From Scolanthus callimorphus (lineage: Eukaryota; Cnidaria; Anthozoa; Actiniaria; Edwardsiidae): 64,000 nt of DNA. Below are positions 1-11,900 of this stretch, in pieces. The DNA is taken from the NCBI GenBank assembly GCA_033964015.1, contig CM066917.1:27249951-27313950 (forward strand). Direction: 5' to 3'. The notes under the pieces are model-generated. The model saw only the letters and a program-made list of their open reading frames with translations. It did not search any database and was not told the origin of the DNA. The translations under genes were made by a program, and so were the position numbers. Within the stretch, counting starts at the first letter, position 1; the number at the start of each line of letters is the position of its first letter.

Positions 1-620
1 AGGAAGCCTTTTGTTTATGAGTTTTGTTACCAATATGGCGGGCCTGGTAGACTTTACGAGCCTGGTAAATCTCTCCCTCGTTCATTTAGAGAATAAATTG
101 TTGATCAGTATTATCAGGGATATTCTAAGAAGCATAAAGCCAGTGACTTAAGAGTATCGGAGCGTGGTTCAGGAAGGTAATCTAGCCGAAATCTGAGTTC
201 AAATCGAAAGACGTTTTCCCAAGCCAAATGCATTATTGAATCGAATTTATTCCAAGAATTAACTCATTATTGCACTCTAGAGGGGGACGCTTCATCGTCT
301 TTGGCTGTAACTGTACAAAAAAAATATACACTGGCTCGTTAAGGCTGGGGTCAAACCATGACAGTTCAACATGCCCATTCATTTTTACTCTTGTTCTTCT
401 AAGTGCATTATTTCCAGCGATGCTCAGTAGGTGCTACATTTCAGAAACCACCCTATTGCGAGAGTTCGTCATGTAACAGTACACACGGCCGACTAGATTG
501 CAAGATTTTCTTTGCTTCTAGGAGTTTCTCAGGTCATAAAAATAATTTCCCGACCGTTTGTCAAAAAGTTCCTGAACATATTTATCAGCCTCCTGCTTTT
601 CTTTGCTCCCGATAGCTCGC

Positions 621-750
621 GCGAGCCGGCTCCAGTGGGTTTTTCGGATGTTGAATTTTTTTGGCGCGCGGGATTCCTGTTTTCCCCAGCGACACAGGAA
701 TCCCGCGCGCCAAAACAAAAAATCCGAAAAACACACTGGAGCCGGCTCGC
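621..750. repeat. Hairpin element with long perfect arms
   Basis: Inverted arms run GCGAGCCGGCTCCAGTG...to...CACTGGAGCCGGCTCGC, including GGCGCGCGGGATTCCTGT and its complement around a ~12-bp loop. Probably a foldback-type MITE. Confidence 0.75.
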
Positions 751-854
751 AGGCTAAATTCCCGATTCCCGACGATTCTCTCGCCACATGTTCTTAGGGT
801 TGTCGCCCCTCCCCCCTTGCGTTGTGTATGTTTGATTTGACTTGGCTTACAATC

Positions 855-950
855 AAGTACATCAGTGTTTTGTAGATGGTTATTTCGAGATTTCTACACA
901 CAATTTTGTTCCTCACATCGAACGAAAACGATACTAAAGGAGTGGCTGAT
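855..950. repeat. Dispersed repeat, copy A
   Basis: Shares the order GAGATTTCTACAC, then ATCGAACGAAAAC, then AAAGGAG with 58905-58990. The copies are 58 kb apart, unlinked to any gene, and have diverged modestly. Confidence 0.55.
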
Positions 951-1113
951 TAGGGCTCTGCTCTAATTTCCTTGTTCTCTGTGTTATAAACTAACTTTTT
1001 TTTGGCAATTGGTAACCCCTGTATTCTGTAAAATCATAAAATGGTTAAAATTGTAAAATGTTTTACTGCTAATACATGTAGCAAGGAGCTCACGTCGCAG
1101 TGTTGCTAAGCTG

Positions 1114-1297
1114 TAGCCTTCTCCACAGACGCTTCTCTCAAAAAGAACTAAAGAAACGAGAGAACGTGAAAGCGCTGTCTCGGTCTTCCTGTGCTATGGT
1201 AAAGAGGAAATAACACAGGAAGCCCGAGACAGTGTGTTCGCGTTTCTCTTATTCTTAAGTTCCTTTTGGAGAGAGGCGGCCTGCTGCGGAAAGGCTA
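1114..1297. mobile_element. MITE with imperfect inverted arms
   Basis: Left arm TAGCCTTCTCC...AAAAAGAACT...GTCTCGGTCTTCCTGTG is mirrored by CACAGGAAGCCCGAGACAG...AAGGCTA. Arms of ~80 bp around a ~20-bp loop; no coding capacity. Confidence 0.7.
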
Positions 1298-1382
1298 GCT
1301 AGGTTATTCAAACGCACTCTTATTAATGTCTTCCATGGTATTAAAATCTAAGCGCAAGAACAGAACGGGTTATACAAAAAAT

Positions 1383-1731
1383 GCCCCCGGGGGTGGAGGT
1401 ACTCTCATATATTGACTATGCGCAAGAGTAAATTAGATAGTATACGGGATGAACGCTGAACAGGTTTGATTTTCGAGCTTCTAGTCATAAACAGGGTATA
1501 CATTTTCCAGATTTTCGAATCTCTGGTCAAATTCAGAGTATCGATTTTTCAAATTTTCGAGTTTCATGTCGCGGCAACGGCATTCATTTTCCGATATTCC
1601 GTGCCTTTTTATAGTAAACAGGGTACGAAAATTAGCAGTTTTTCTGTCAAAAACGGGGTCACATTTTGTGAGCTCGAGCGGAACACCCCTAACCTAACTT
1701 TGGGTCGAGTACCTCCCCTCCACCCCCGCCG
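1383..1731. mobile_element. MITE with short G/C-rich TIRs
   Basis: CCCCGGGGGTGGAGGTACTC at the left and GAGTACCTCCCCTCCACCCC at the right form terminal inverted repeats. The interior has degenerate ~37-bp units around CATTTTCCAGATTTTCGA. Confidence 0.65.
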
Positions 1732-2495
1732 GAAAAAATCTTTCAGCTAAATGTTTTTTGTCCCCATGTGATGGGTCTTGCTCGTTAATGGCAATTTCGA
1801 CATTGCGGGTGACACTTTTTTCCGCCAACACGACACTTGCATCCGCCACTGAGGTCCCCGGTTCCCTGTGAAACAAAAACAGGTTTCAAGGTTATAGAAC
1901 CTTTGAAAGTCCAAGGGAGAGAGGGGCGTTAAAACGGGAAATTCATTGGTTCTATAATAATCTACAACGTATTTGGCTAGTCACCGAAGGCTCTGAGGAC
2001 GATATTGCACTTTAGCTTCCATTACAAACCCGTAATTTTGCGGCCACATTTTAAAACTAACATTACACCTCCAACTTCTGTCCGCTTTTTAAGTCCATTA
2101 TTAACGCTTTCGTACCAACCTTTCTCTCACTACAGAGCTTGGGATGGCGAGTTTGTCTGTTTGATTTCTCGTTTAATGAATCTCATAGAAAAGTCCAAAA
2201 TATACAAGCCCAAGCTACAGCCCAAAAGTGGTGCCTGTACGTAGTTATTTTAACCGATGCCTCAAAATCCCCGATTCCCAAGCGAGATTTTTGGGTCACA
2301 ATCTATCGCTATCTGTTTATCAACATTGCCATTCTAATGCTATTGTGCCAACCGTAGATTGAATAGCGCCCTTTGTTCTGTGAACCATTCGAACTCTGGT
2401 TGATACATTAATAACAATGGATAACGTCAGTGTGAACAGAGCTATAAAACAGTCTCACGAGCGCAACGCAGACAGAGGAAGGTGCTTGACACTTA

Positions 2496-2699
2496 GACCC
2501 CGTCCACACTACACCGTTTTCAAACGAAAACGGATACTTTTTGCTCCCTTTTCAAAAAGATTTGCGTCCACACTTATCGTTTTCGTATTGTTTTCGCCGT
2601 TTTCGGTGATCGTTTTCGGCGTTGTAGTGTGGACGATAGCCGTATCCGGAGCAAAATGTATCCGTTTTCGTTTGAAAACGGTGTAGTGTGGACGGGGTC
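2496..2699. mobile_element. Harbinger-type MITE with TTA target duplication
   Basis: Inverted ends GACCCCGTCCACACTACACC and its complement GGTGTAGTGTGGACGGGGTC are flanked by TTA at 2493-2495 and 2700-2702. A TWA target duplication is the PIF/Harbinger signature. 204 bp, non-coding, with an internal GTTTTCG-rich palindrome. Confidence 0.85.
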
Positions 2700-2704
2700 T
2701 TAGC

Positions 2705-2907
2705 CTACCTAGATGATCTCTTATAAAGACGATCTCTTATGACACATTGGATAATGTTCCTTACCTAGGGCCCCCATCGAGGTCCCCGTGTGGCCCAAGA
2801 GCTTGATACTCTGACTACCTAGATGGTCCCTTGTAAAGAGGATATCTTACGGCATATTGGATAATGTTCCTTACCTGGGGTCCCCATCGAGGTCCCCTTG
2901 TGGCCCA
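2705..2907. repeat. 110-bp tandem duplication of an exon 3' end and splice donor (RBR ligase)
   Basis: 2705-2797 and 2815-2907 are about 85% identical. The right copy is the true end of the RING2 exon (donor after 2875). The left copy repeats the same donor context and the [10 protein letters not shown] codons, but has an in-frame TAG where the true exon has CAG, immediately before GTAAGG. It lacks the exon body, so it cannot serve as a full alternative exon. Confidence 0.8.
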
Positions 2908-5900
2908 GCAAATCTCCAATCTGCACATCGTACACCTCATCCAGTCACAACCGTCTTTCTTCAGCACTATGATGTGGCACTGTGGACACTTCATGGCGTC
3001 GCCTTTTTCAATCATTTCCTGCAACAGAAATATTTAAAAAATCATCGTGCGATAGGTTTCCTGCTAGCATAGGCCTCTTTTCTCTGCATTTCGCCGGCTG
3101 AAGGTCGCGAGGGTCTTTTACTCGCGATAGGTACACATAGAAAATGTCTCGTATAGATGATTAAAGGGGCGTAGCCAAGATTGGGAAAGGGTGGGGGGGG
3201 GACATCTGTACAAATGTATGGTGCCCTTTTCCAACTAACCGATTTTTTCTTAATGTTTACTGTCACAGGCACCACAGGACCCCCCCCCCCCCTCCTAGCT
3301 ACGTCCCTGGATTACGCTAGAAGTTTCCTTATACCTGATAGATTTCTATCTGCATGCGGTTATGTTTCTATTGGATGCCAGGAAATTTGGCAAAGCCAAA
3401 TAAGTACGTAGCCTCTGCTCGAGGGAACTGAGAAACGCAAGTCGTAGGGAACTATTTGTTCATTACCTCTAAGAATGCCTGGGTCTGCCGTGCGGCGACG
3501 TCGTTCTGAGCTCTTCTTTGCAGGTCATCCTGATATTCTTTGCAGTCCATTTCCGGGTGATGAATGGCTTTGCACGTCAAGCAGTTGACTTTACTACACA
3601 CAGGGCAGGGGAATAGATTTACATTATCCTCGTAAATGCACCATCCTGGGCAATTGGGCGTCTTGCAATGAAAACTATTAGAAGCTTGACTTTCTGCAGT
3701 TGCCAGGCTGCGATTTAGGAACTTGTTGAAGTCTTCTTCTGGGAGCAGCTAAGAGGGAGAGAAAGGTAGAGGACGATACATTGCAATAGATCTGCTTCTA
3801 TGTGCACTAGCCCGAGTAAGAGGGTTTTTCTCGCGCGCGCTATTTGGGGTCTGCGAGACAAAGTTTTAAAATTTCGCTTGTCGCGCGCACTTGTTGAGGT
3901 CTGTCTCATAGGGTTGGTTTACACACGAACCCAAGCGCAGATGCAAGCGCAAGGCAAGTGTAAATCACAGCGACGCAAGCGCTGTGATGTAAAGCCAATT
4001 TTACATTTGTATTCGCGCGCTGGAAAAATTATCATCCGGGAACGGCAAAGCCACGCCTCGCACGCGAAACGAATTTGGCTGAAAGCATAAGATTCTAACA
4101 CAGTTCCTCACCGCTTTGATTTCCTGTGCTGTTATGACAAAATGACAAGCGAACTCGTTGTCCTGGTAGGGACACTGCACTTCCGGGTCGTTGGAGTTAC
4201 GGATATGTTCACGCAGGCATTCCCTGAAAGTGATTCCAACAATTCGTGTATTTGAACTGTGGCTCCGAAATGGGTGGTCAGTCAGTTGGGACGGGGACGT
4301 TTTTCAAGGAAGGGGTATTGGTATTATTAAAGTCATCGTCTGATAAGTTTTGACTATCAAAATTTGAGGACCAACGAAAACCTGACGGCTTCACCACAAG
4401 TCACTGACGATGAGCGTGACCCCCCCTCCAGTTTTTCCACAAGCAATCCCCCCCTCCAGGTTTTCCACAAGCAATCCTTAAAACTCCCGATTTTGCACCC
4501 TGCATATCAAAGTTCCCCAAAACATGTGGTAATTTCCCATGCTTGGTTCTAAATGTCCTTAAAAACTGCCTTGAGTTTTATGCATGTCGTGCCCCCCCAG
4601 TTTTTTTGGAGGCTTGCTACGGCCCCTGAAATTACACTCAGACACATGATATTCCCTGACGGGACTGTTTCGAACTTGGAAATTGGTAAAACAAAAGTGT
4701 TTTGACTTGAAAGGTAGACATTGCAGGTAAAGTGGTCTGTTTGGAGGCTGGAATTTCCACAGGAGGGGCATGATTGTCGAAGTGTCTCTCAGAGTGACAG
4801 CGCATTTTTAATATATAGAATATTATTATTACTCACGTGCAAAACCTGTGTAGACACTCCCTGAGCACAACTCCTTCGCCGGGATCGATTTCGGTGAAAC
4901 AAATGGCGCACTCAAACTCTTCTTGGTTTAAAATCAAATTCTGCTGAGCAGTCTGAAGCAGGGCGTTCAGGTTTTGCTGGCGTTGCTGGGCATTTTGAAC
5001 ACGTTGCCTTTCCTCTGCCTGTCAGAACAAGAACGATCAACGGGTTATCAGCATGGAACGCGAACAAGCCGCTCCAGGGAAGATTGGATGTCTGCTATAC
5101 TATCAAGTCATCCTGCGCGTGACTGTCACACAAATAGCGACGGTCACGATGAAGAGGCGATCACGCCAATCAGAGATCGATTGGCTAACAGAACCAAGGG
5201 CGCTATCAAATCTACGGTTTGTGTACTAACATTTGAACGGTAATGGTGATAGACTGCAATTATCGCTATAGGACGATGCACTGTATGTAAAGTCCCTTTA
5301 AATCTATGAATATTGCTCGATTTTGAATGGGGATTTCAAGTATAGTGGAACAAGCAATGCTTTTTATCTCTTGCGCGTAATTTCCGGAGCATATATACAT
5401 ACATATTCGGGCGTTACGACAATATTCGACAGCGCATTCGACATTTTAATAGTATATGGTGGCAGAGGTGGGATAGGCATTTTCAGTTTCTATAAGGAAA
5501 GTAGTTAGTAAAGGACAACCGCAAAACATCCCCTGCCAATTTAGGATTCCGGAATTTCCGAAGTGGTTTTATTCCACAATAAAAAGGGATGCTTCGTCCG
5601 ACTTCGTAACTTTTACTGGTACAGGAAATACCAGACAGGGTAAATAAACTTATAAATTGCGAAAGAAAGCTATGCAGTTCAATATCAATAGGCGCACAAA
5701 AGCAGTCCTTGAGAGCAAGAGCTATAAGCTAGTACAACTTATATAGCACTTTATTTAGCCTGCGTAGCGCCTCTCGTAACCTCTCCATTTTCTCTTGTGC
5801 TCTACTTCCCTCCCTTTACAGTCGCCGCGCAGCACTTAAGAAAACGAAACAATACAAAATAGCAATAAATCGCACTCTAGCTCCGCACTGCTTTAAGAGT

Positions 5901-8900
5901 TTAATCACTGTCTTGAATAACAGAAATAGAGCAGATTTCGTATGACTGTGAAAAGTACCGTGACACGGCGCGGTACTGTCGCGGTGGCGGTACCGAACCT
6001 GGCCTGCTGTAGATACCGAAGGAAATCGCGTAGTCGCGGTACGGTCAAGGTCGCGGAGCGGTACAACTTTGTCGCGGAACTTTTCACAGTCATACGAAAT
6101 CTGCTCTAGGGCAGATTTCATATGACTGTGAAAAGTGCCGCGACAAAGTTGTGCCGCGCCGCGACTGTGACCGTGCCGTGACCGTGACCGTGACCGTGCC
6201 GTGACCGTGCCGTGACCGTGCCGTGACCGTGCCGCGACCGTGCCGCGACTATGCGATTTCATTCCGATTCTACAGCAGGCCAGGTTCCATGCCACGACCG
6301 CGACAGTGCCGCAGCACTTTTCACTGTACAGCGTTCAATATGAACCTACAAGGTCTACAACACCAGAGAAACAATACAGTATTTTTTCATTACCCTGGAT
6401 ATCAGAGTCTCCAAGCTTCACTCGTTTACTGACACGCTAAGCCAATATGACACCGCGACAAGTGAAGCTTGAAGACTCTGGTACCCAGGGTATATTTTCG
6501 TCGGATCAGTAAATAATTTTCTCAAACTGAAGACAATACTAAAATTTAACAAAGACTTTAGATCCCACAAGAAATCTTTTTGACATAATTACAGACGGTA
6601 GCCACCATCTGGCCACTATCTTTTTCTCAGAGGTAAACAAACTCTGCCTCGATCTAAGTGCTTAAAGTTAGTCCAATAAATGTCAAAGGATGAATGAATG
6701 GGACCAATTAATTCTTACTTGGGACCGAGGCTTTTGGGGATAGAACCAAAAAAATCCATCGGCATCGAAAAATGAATAATTACTTTCTTTTCTTTTTCCC
6801 CTAAGCCTGGGATCCAAGTTAAAATTGCTCTCTTGAGCTGCGCAATAAAACTAAAACAACACAGGCACGAAAAGGGTGCCCATGAAGCCCCCAGATTGCT
6901 ACCCGATATTATAGATGAAACGTTTATAGTTGTTTTATTTCGCTACCCGGCCTGCCCCGGGGAAGTGTTACTCCTGTTTCTACAGCACCTGCCCCTCGGG
7001 GGACCCCTCGGGGTAGGAACTAACAATTCACATGATGAACTAGACTATAACCTGCTTGCAGGACATTGGCTTCACTACTATTTCTTCCGTCTTTTCACTA
7101 CTATCTTTTCCGTCTTTTCCCTCTCCTTCGTAAGTTAATTGTCAGTCCCTACTCTTATCTATCAAGCTAAAGATTAAAATTGCCAAAGTCGTTTTAAATA
7201 AGATACAATAGATGTTCATGCCAGAAACAGGGTATTCAACTACTTAGTACTTCAGTATAGAGTTCATCTCAAAATATTTTTTATTGGTGAGAATCCATGG
7301 CGGTTACCACACACTAATTTATGCACACCGCCATCTTGGATTTTACCCAGAAAACCTTGGGATCGAGGTTGTGATTGCCTGTAGAGCAAGGACTGGGTAC
7401 AGCACGCATGCGCAGTTGATAGGACTAATCAGTGACCTCCATTCCCTCACGCAACAGTCTGGCCAACCCTTCCCGGCCCTGTTCCTCCTCCACCTAGAGG
7501 GGACAGCAAGAAAAGCATGGGTCAGAAGTCGTAAAGTGGGAATTACATTGACATATGTATGGAGAGATGAGGTCAAACCAATTCAACATTTGATTCAACT
7601 TCATTCAACATTTTGTTCATTGAACGCTGCATAGTGAAGATGTTGAATGGGGATGACAATTTACCAATTCAACATTGTTGAGCGTGGGTGGTCCCCCCCC
7701 CCCCCCCCGCGATCTCGTATGGTCGTCGTATCTTTTAGGGGTTAGAATCACGGGTTTTGGTCTCTTTTAGGGGTGACCTTGATCTGCAATAAAATTTACG
7801 GTAGAATGGTAACTTTCAGGGCTCTAACATAGCGGCTAACCCTCAATAAAGAGAGAGAGAGTACTTGTTGACAAGACGATAAAATTGGAAAACATCAAAG
7901 CAGCATTTTAATCATATACGAAATTTCTTGATGGGTATCTTTTAGGATAAAAAATTATTTGAGCCACGCCCTCATTGGTATCGTGAAACTGAAAATTCCC
8001 GACGATCATCCCCGACCAAAAAATATGGGAGTCCCCCCCCTGGGGGCGTGGTCCACTGCCAATCACATCGTCGTTCAACTAAACAAAGTTGGATTGGTTT
8101 GTCACCCCATTCAACATCTTCACCATGCAACGTTCAACAAATGTTTAATGAAGTTGAATCAAATGTTGATCTGGTTTGGGCCCAGCCTATGGGTATGAGA
8201 TGATACAAAAGATGATGTCGTTGTCTGTTCTACTCGATGAGTGTCACTTTATTCGGTTTATTCTGAGTCACTTGGGTGAGTGCATATGTGGCTTGACAAA
8301 CCAACTTGCACTCATGGGAATTTACAAGTGTTGCGTGACGTTCTTAAATTTGTAATAAACAAAAATCTCATCACCGAAAAGCACATTAAGTGGAAAATTT
8401 AAGATAGGAAACTATGCAAGTTTTGATGTGCTCTTATGGCTTTTTATGGTGGAATAAAATGTAAAATGTCACGGGACACTAATCAATGGTAACTGAAAAA
8501 CGCCAGACGACAGCTGTCCCCTCATGTTCTTGTCACCAAGAACTCCTCCCCCTGAGGTTCCTGGAGGATACCGCATAGTGCAAAATGTGTAGAGGAAATG
8601 ATTGTTTCAAGCCCTTGAGGAGACTACTGAACGCTTACGCCTGCCAGTCCTTGCTCTATTTCAGACAGAATTAAAAGGCAAAGAAATATTTCATAGGGAT
8701 CTATTAATCAGAAAAACTTGATAACCTTTAACAGTGCCAGAAGGAAAAAAATACGCCTGCAAGGCATGCATGGCGGATTTAGGAAAAAATCTGACTGTAG
8801 CGCAATCATTGATGTCAACGCAAAAAACCTATTTTGGTCGGGATACAGTGACGTGGGCAGAAGTATACACCAGACAGGTTAATCTAATCTACAGGTTAAT

Positions 8901-11900
8901 CTACTTTTTTGGAGACAGTTATCAATTCAAATCTATTCAAATAGCGTACATGTTGTATAGAAAATACCTCCAACAAACGTTTGCACAAGAATAGGAAGTG
9001 TTTGTTATTTACATGTATAACCATCAGAATTTCCCATTAATGAGTTTCTGCAAAAATTCCCTTTGTCTTGCAAAAGGTTAAGTACATAAGTGACTCACCT
9101 CAAAAAATAACTGTGTTTGTAATGCCTCTCGTTCAAGCCTTTCCTTCTCTTGTTGATCCAGAGGACTATTTTGTGGCACAACATAATCCTCTGGTCTTGC
9201 AAACCCGCATATTTCACACCCTGGCCGGGTGGGTGTGTTCATAAAAGTGCACTTAGGACAGCCCCACCCCTGAGCAACTTCAGTGTTCTCAACAGGGTGT
9301 GACTGAGGTTCTGGATTCAATCCCAAATCAAATCCTTGATTTTGATGGAATAATGCTCTAAGGTCGTTTATACTTTGTGCAGGTCTCCTGAGTCCAGTCA
9401 AAAGAGGTTCCTCTGCTACTGGTTGAGGGTTTGCTGGGCGAATTCCCTGAGACATTGCAGCAAAGCCAAAGGTTTCCTGTGGTGCAGGTTGCCGGATCTG
9501 GGTTGCCTGTGGTACAGGTGTCCGGACCTGGGTTGCCTGTGGTAAAGGCATCCTGACCTCTTGTTGACTTGTACTTGCAGCTGGTAAAGGGGCATTCCTA
9601 CTTCCCGTCACGCCCTCAGTGGTATTGCCAGCACTTTCTTGATTTGATGACAACAAAGGCATACTTGAAGCACGTTGAAGTCCAGCTTCGGCCATGCCTG
9701 GTCCTAGAGTTGCTGATGCAGCAACAGAAACAGGAGGCTCTTGTCCCAAGCTTGAATGCCTTGCTACCCCATTGGGTACTGCATCATTTGATTGTCCTAT
9801 TTGGGGTTTGTATTGTCTAAGTTTTTCAACGTCTTCTCTTGTAAGACCTACACTACGCCCAGCAATAAGATATAAATATGCTGTAAATCCAGTTTGTTTA
9901 ACACCAAGATGAAACAATGAGTCTTCAGGCTGAGCCATCTTTTGGCCAATAATCCATCGCTGGACTTTGGGAGGAAAGCCATATTTTTCTTCTACCTAAA
10001 GAAAAAACACAGTGACAGCTAAACTAAATGTAGGAATTTTTCTGCAAACATCTTAAAAGAGCTTAAACTTTGACAATCAACAGGGCTGGAAATTTTAAAA
10101 AAGGTCAAATTTGTGACTAAAATATCTAAGGCTGCGTAACTCTAACACTTGTTGTCCATGCATGGTGCCTGAGCACAAGTGCCCAAGTACAAGGTCCTGA
10201 CCTTGTATTCAGGCACCAGAGCTGTGCCGGAATTTTGGCTTAGGTACTCTGAAAAACTGGTGTGTTTAAATTAGTGCCCTGCTAGGGCACCATGTCTGGG
10301 CACCAAGAGTGTACACAGCCTAAGTCGTAATACAGCCTAAGTCATAAAACTTTTAGTCATAGTTTTTTTATGCATGAAACATCCCGATGCTGCTGCATGG
10401 TGATTGTTAACAATAAACTTGGGATTAGGCAAGCTTACGAATCTGGTAACAAATAATTCAGTCACAAGTTGAGCGACACATACAGGCACAATTTCCAGCC
10501 CTGATCAAGGCTACCTTCAGCATGTGTTGGAATAACATCCTTTAGGGGTAGGATGAGTACCCTTAAAATGTTGAAAGTCTTGGTAAAATATTGTAAAATC
10601 TCGGAATATCTGTGCTTTTTTCTCACGTCTCAGAGTCTCATTTGTCTCAGAATTTTGGCCGTCTCGGAGTCTCAGATTTTTTCTACCATGGTCTTCGAGT
10701 CTAGCATTTTTATTTTTTATTCTTTACTTGTAATTAGCAAGCATGATACCATCAGATGATACCACTGGATAACACAATATGATAACTATGCATGAGTCTA
10801 ACCAGCAACCTTAAACCTCAGACTCAGATTTTGAAATTTGTCAAAAGTCTCCACTCGGATTCTGAAATGTGGGTCTTGGTGTCTCGGCAAGTCTCGGATT
10901 ATCCATCTCTACCCCTTCCTTTTTCTGTTTACACTACACAGCACTACTCACCTCTTTTTGTAGTTTTTCAATTTTTGTTTTCAGCGACACATTGAGGTGA
11001 AAAGCACCGCCAGATGTCTCGCTGTCTTCTACCACAACACGTAACCTTAGAGAGAGAAGTTGCACCATAAAGTTAAAAGGAAAAGCTCAATAAGCATCTT
11101 TAACTGCCAGACATTCTAGCCCAAGGGAGAACATTTTGAAGGTTACAAATTCCAGAGAAAAAGTGTTTATTTTTTGAAACTGAGATTCTTGAGCTGGGTT
11201 TCTAAAGGTAAAAATGTTTCTGTGAATTGTAGCCTACCTGTAGGCATTAGGCATTGTGATCGCAATTTTGGAAAAGCAAATTTGGATAACTATTGTTCAT
11301 GACTTACTAGTCTTCTATTCTCGTGGAAACACAATTAAAGCATTTTCACATGAATGAAAAGTTATAAGTAGTTATTCAAATTTGCTGTTTCAATTTGGTG
11401 TATTTCTTACAACATCTCCAGGTTTCTGAACCCTAGCTGTTGACACCTATGCTGTTTTTTTTTTGCTTTTTTTTATTGACCATTTTTCCAACAAATACAG
11501 AGTTAAAGACAGATTACAGCATGCATATGCTGTTTTGTGGGTAATGAGACGTGTGTATTTGGAAATACAGGGCCCGACATGAACTTTTTTCGCTAGGTGC
11601 CATTGGCAACCAATTTAAAAAAAATTTAGTCACCAAAACGCAATATTTAGTCGCCATATAAATGTGGTTCTCAGCTGAACTCAGAAAGATTGGGTGCCAT
11701 TTGGCGACTAGCTCAAAAATTTTGGTCACCAAGCCCCTTAATTCAGATGCCATTGGCAACCACATGGTCGCAGTCTCGGGCCCTGAAATAGACTTTTTCA
11801 TTTAAATCAGTGTGGAGCAAGTACTCACTTGATAACGTCAGATTTTCCCCCATCAACTGCCATTGGGGTGGAGGGTTTGTGCATGATATTCAAAGAAAGT

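Larger units (their letters stand above)
1..2492. other. No gene recognised; repeats left of the RBR ligase
   Basis: Probably part of the last intron of the RBR ligase, or its 3' flank. It contains hairpin elements listed separately at 621-750, 1114-1297 and 1383-1731. I searched the minus strand for the expected Cys/His-rich final RING2 exon and did not find it. Confidence 0.5.
5019..9098 (-). other. Large intron 6 of the RBR ligase
   Basis: 4.1-kb intron between the NZF exon and the RING1 exon. It holds the nested hairpins at 5927-6335 and the inverted repeat at 7575-8178. The rest shows no supported gene. Confidence 0.7.

Noticed and set aside
5816..6295. 159-codon minus-strand ORF
   Set aside because: It runs through the MITE hairpins and the GTGACC satellite and has a low-complexity His/Arg/Ser composition.
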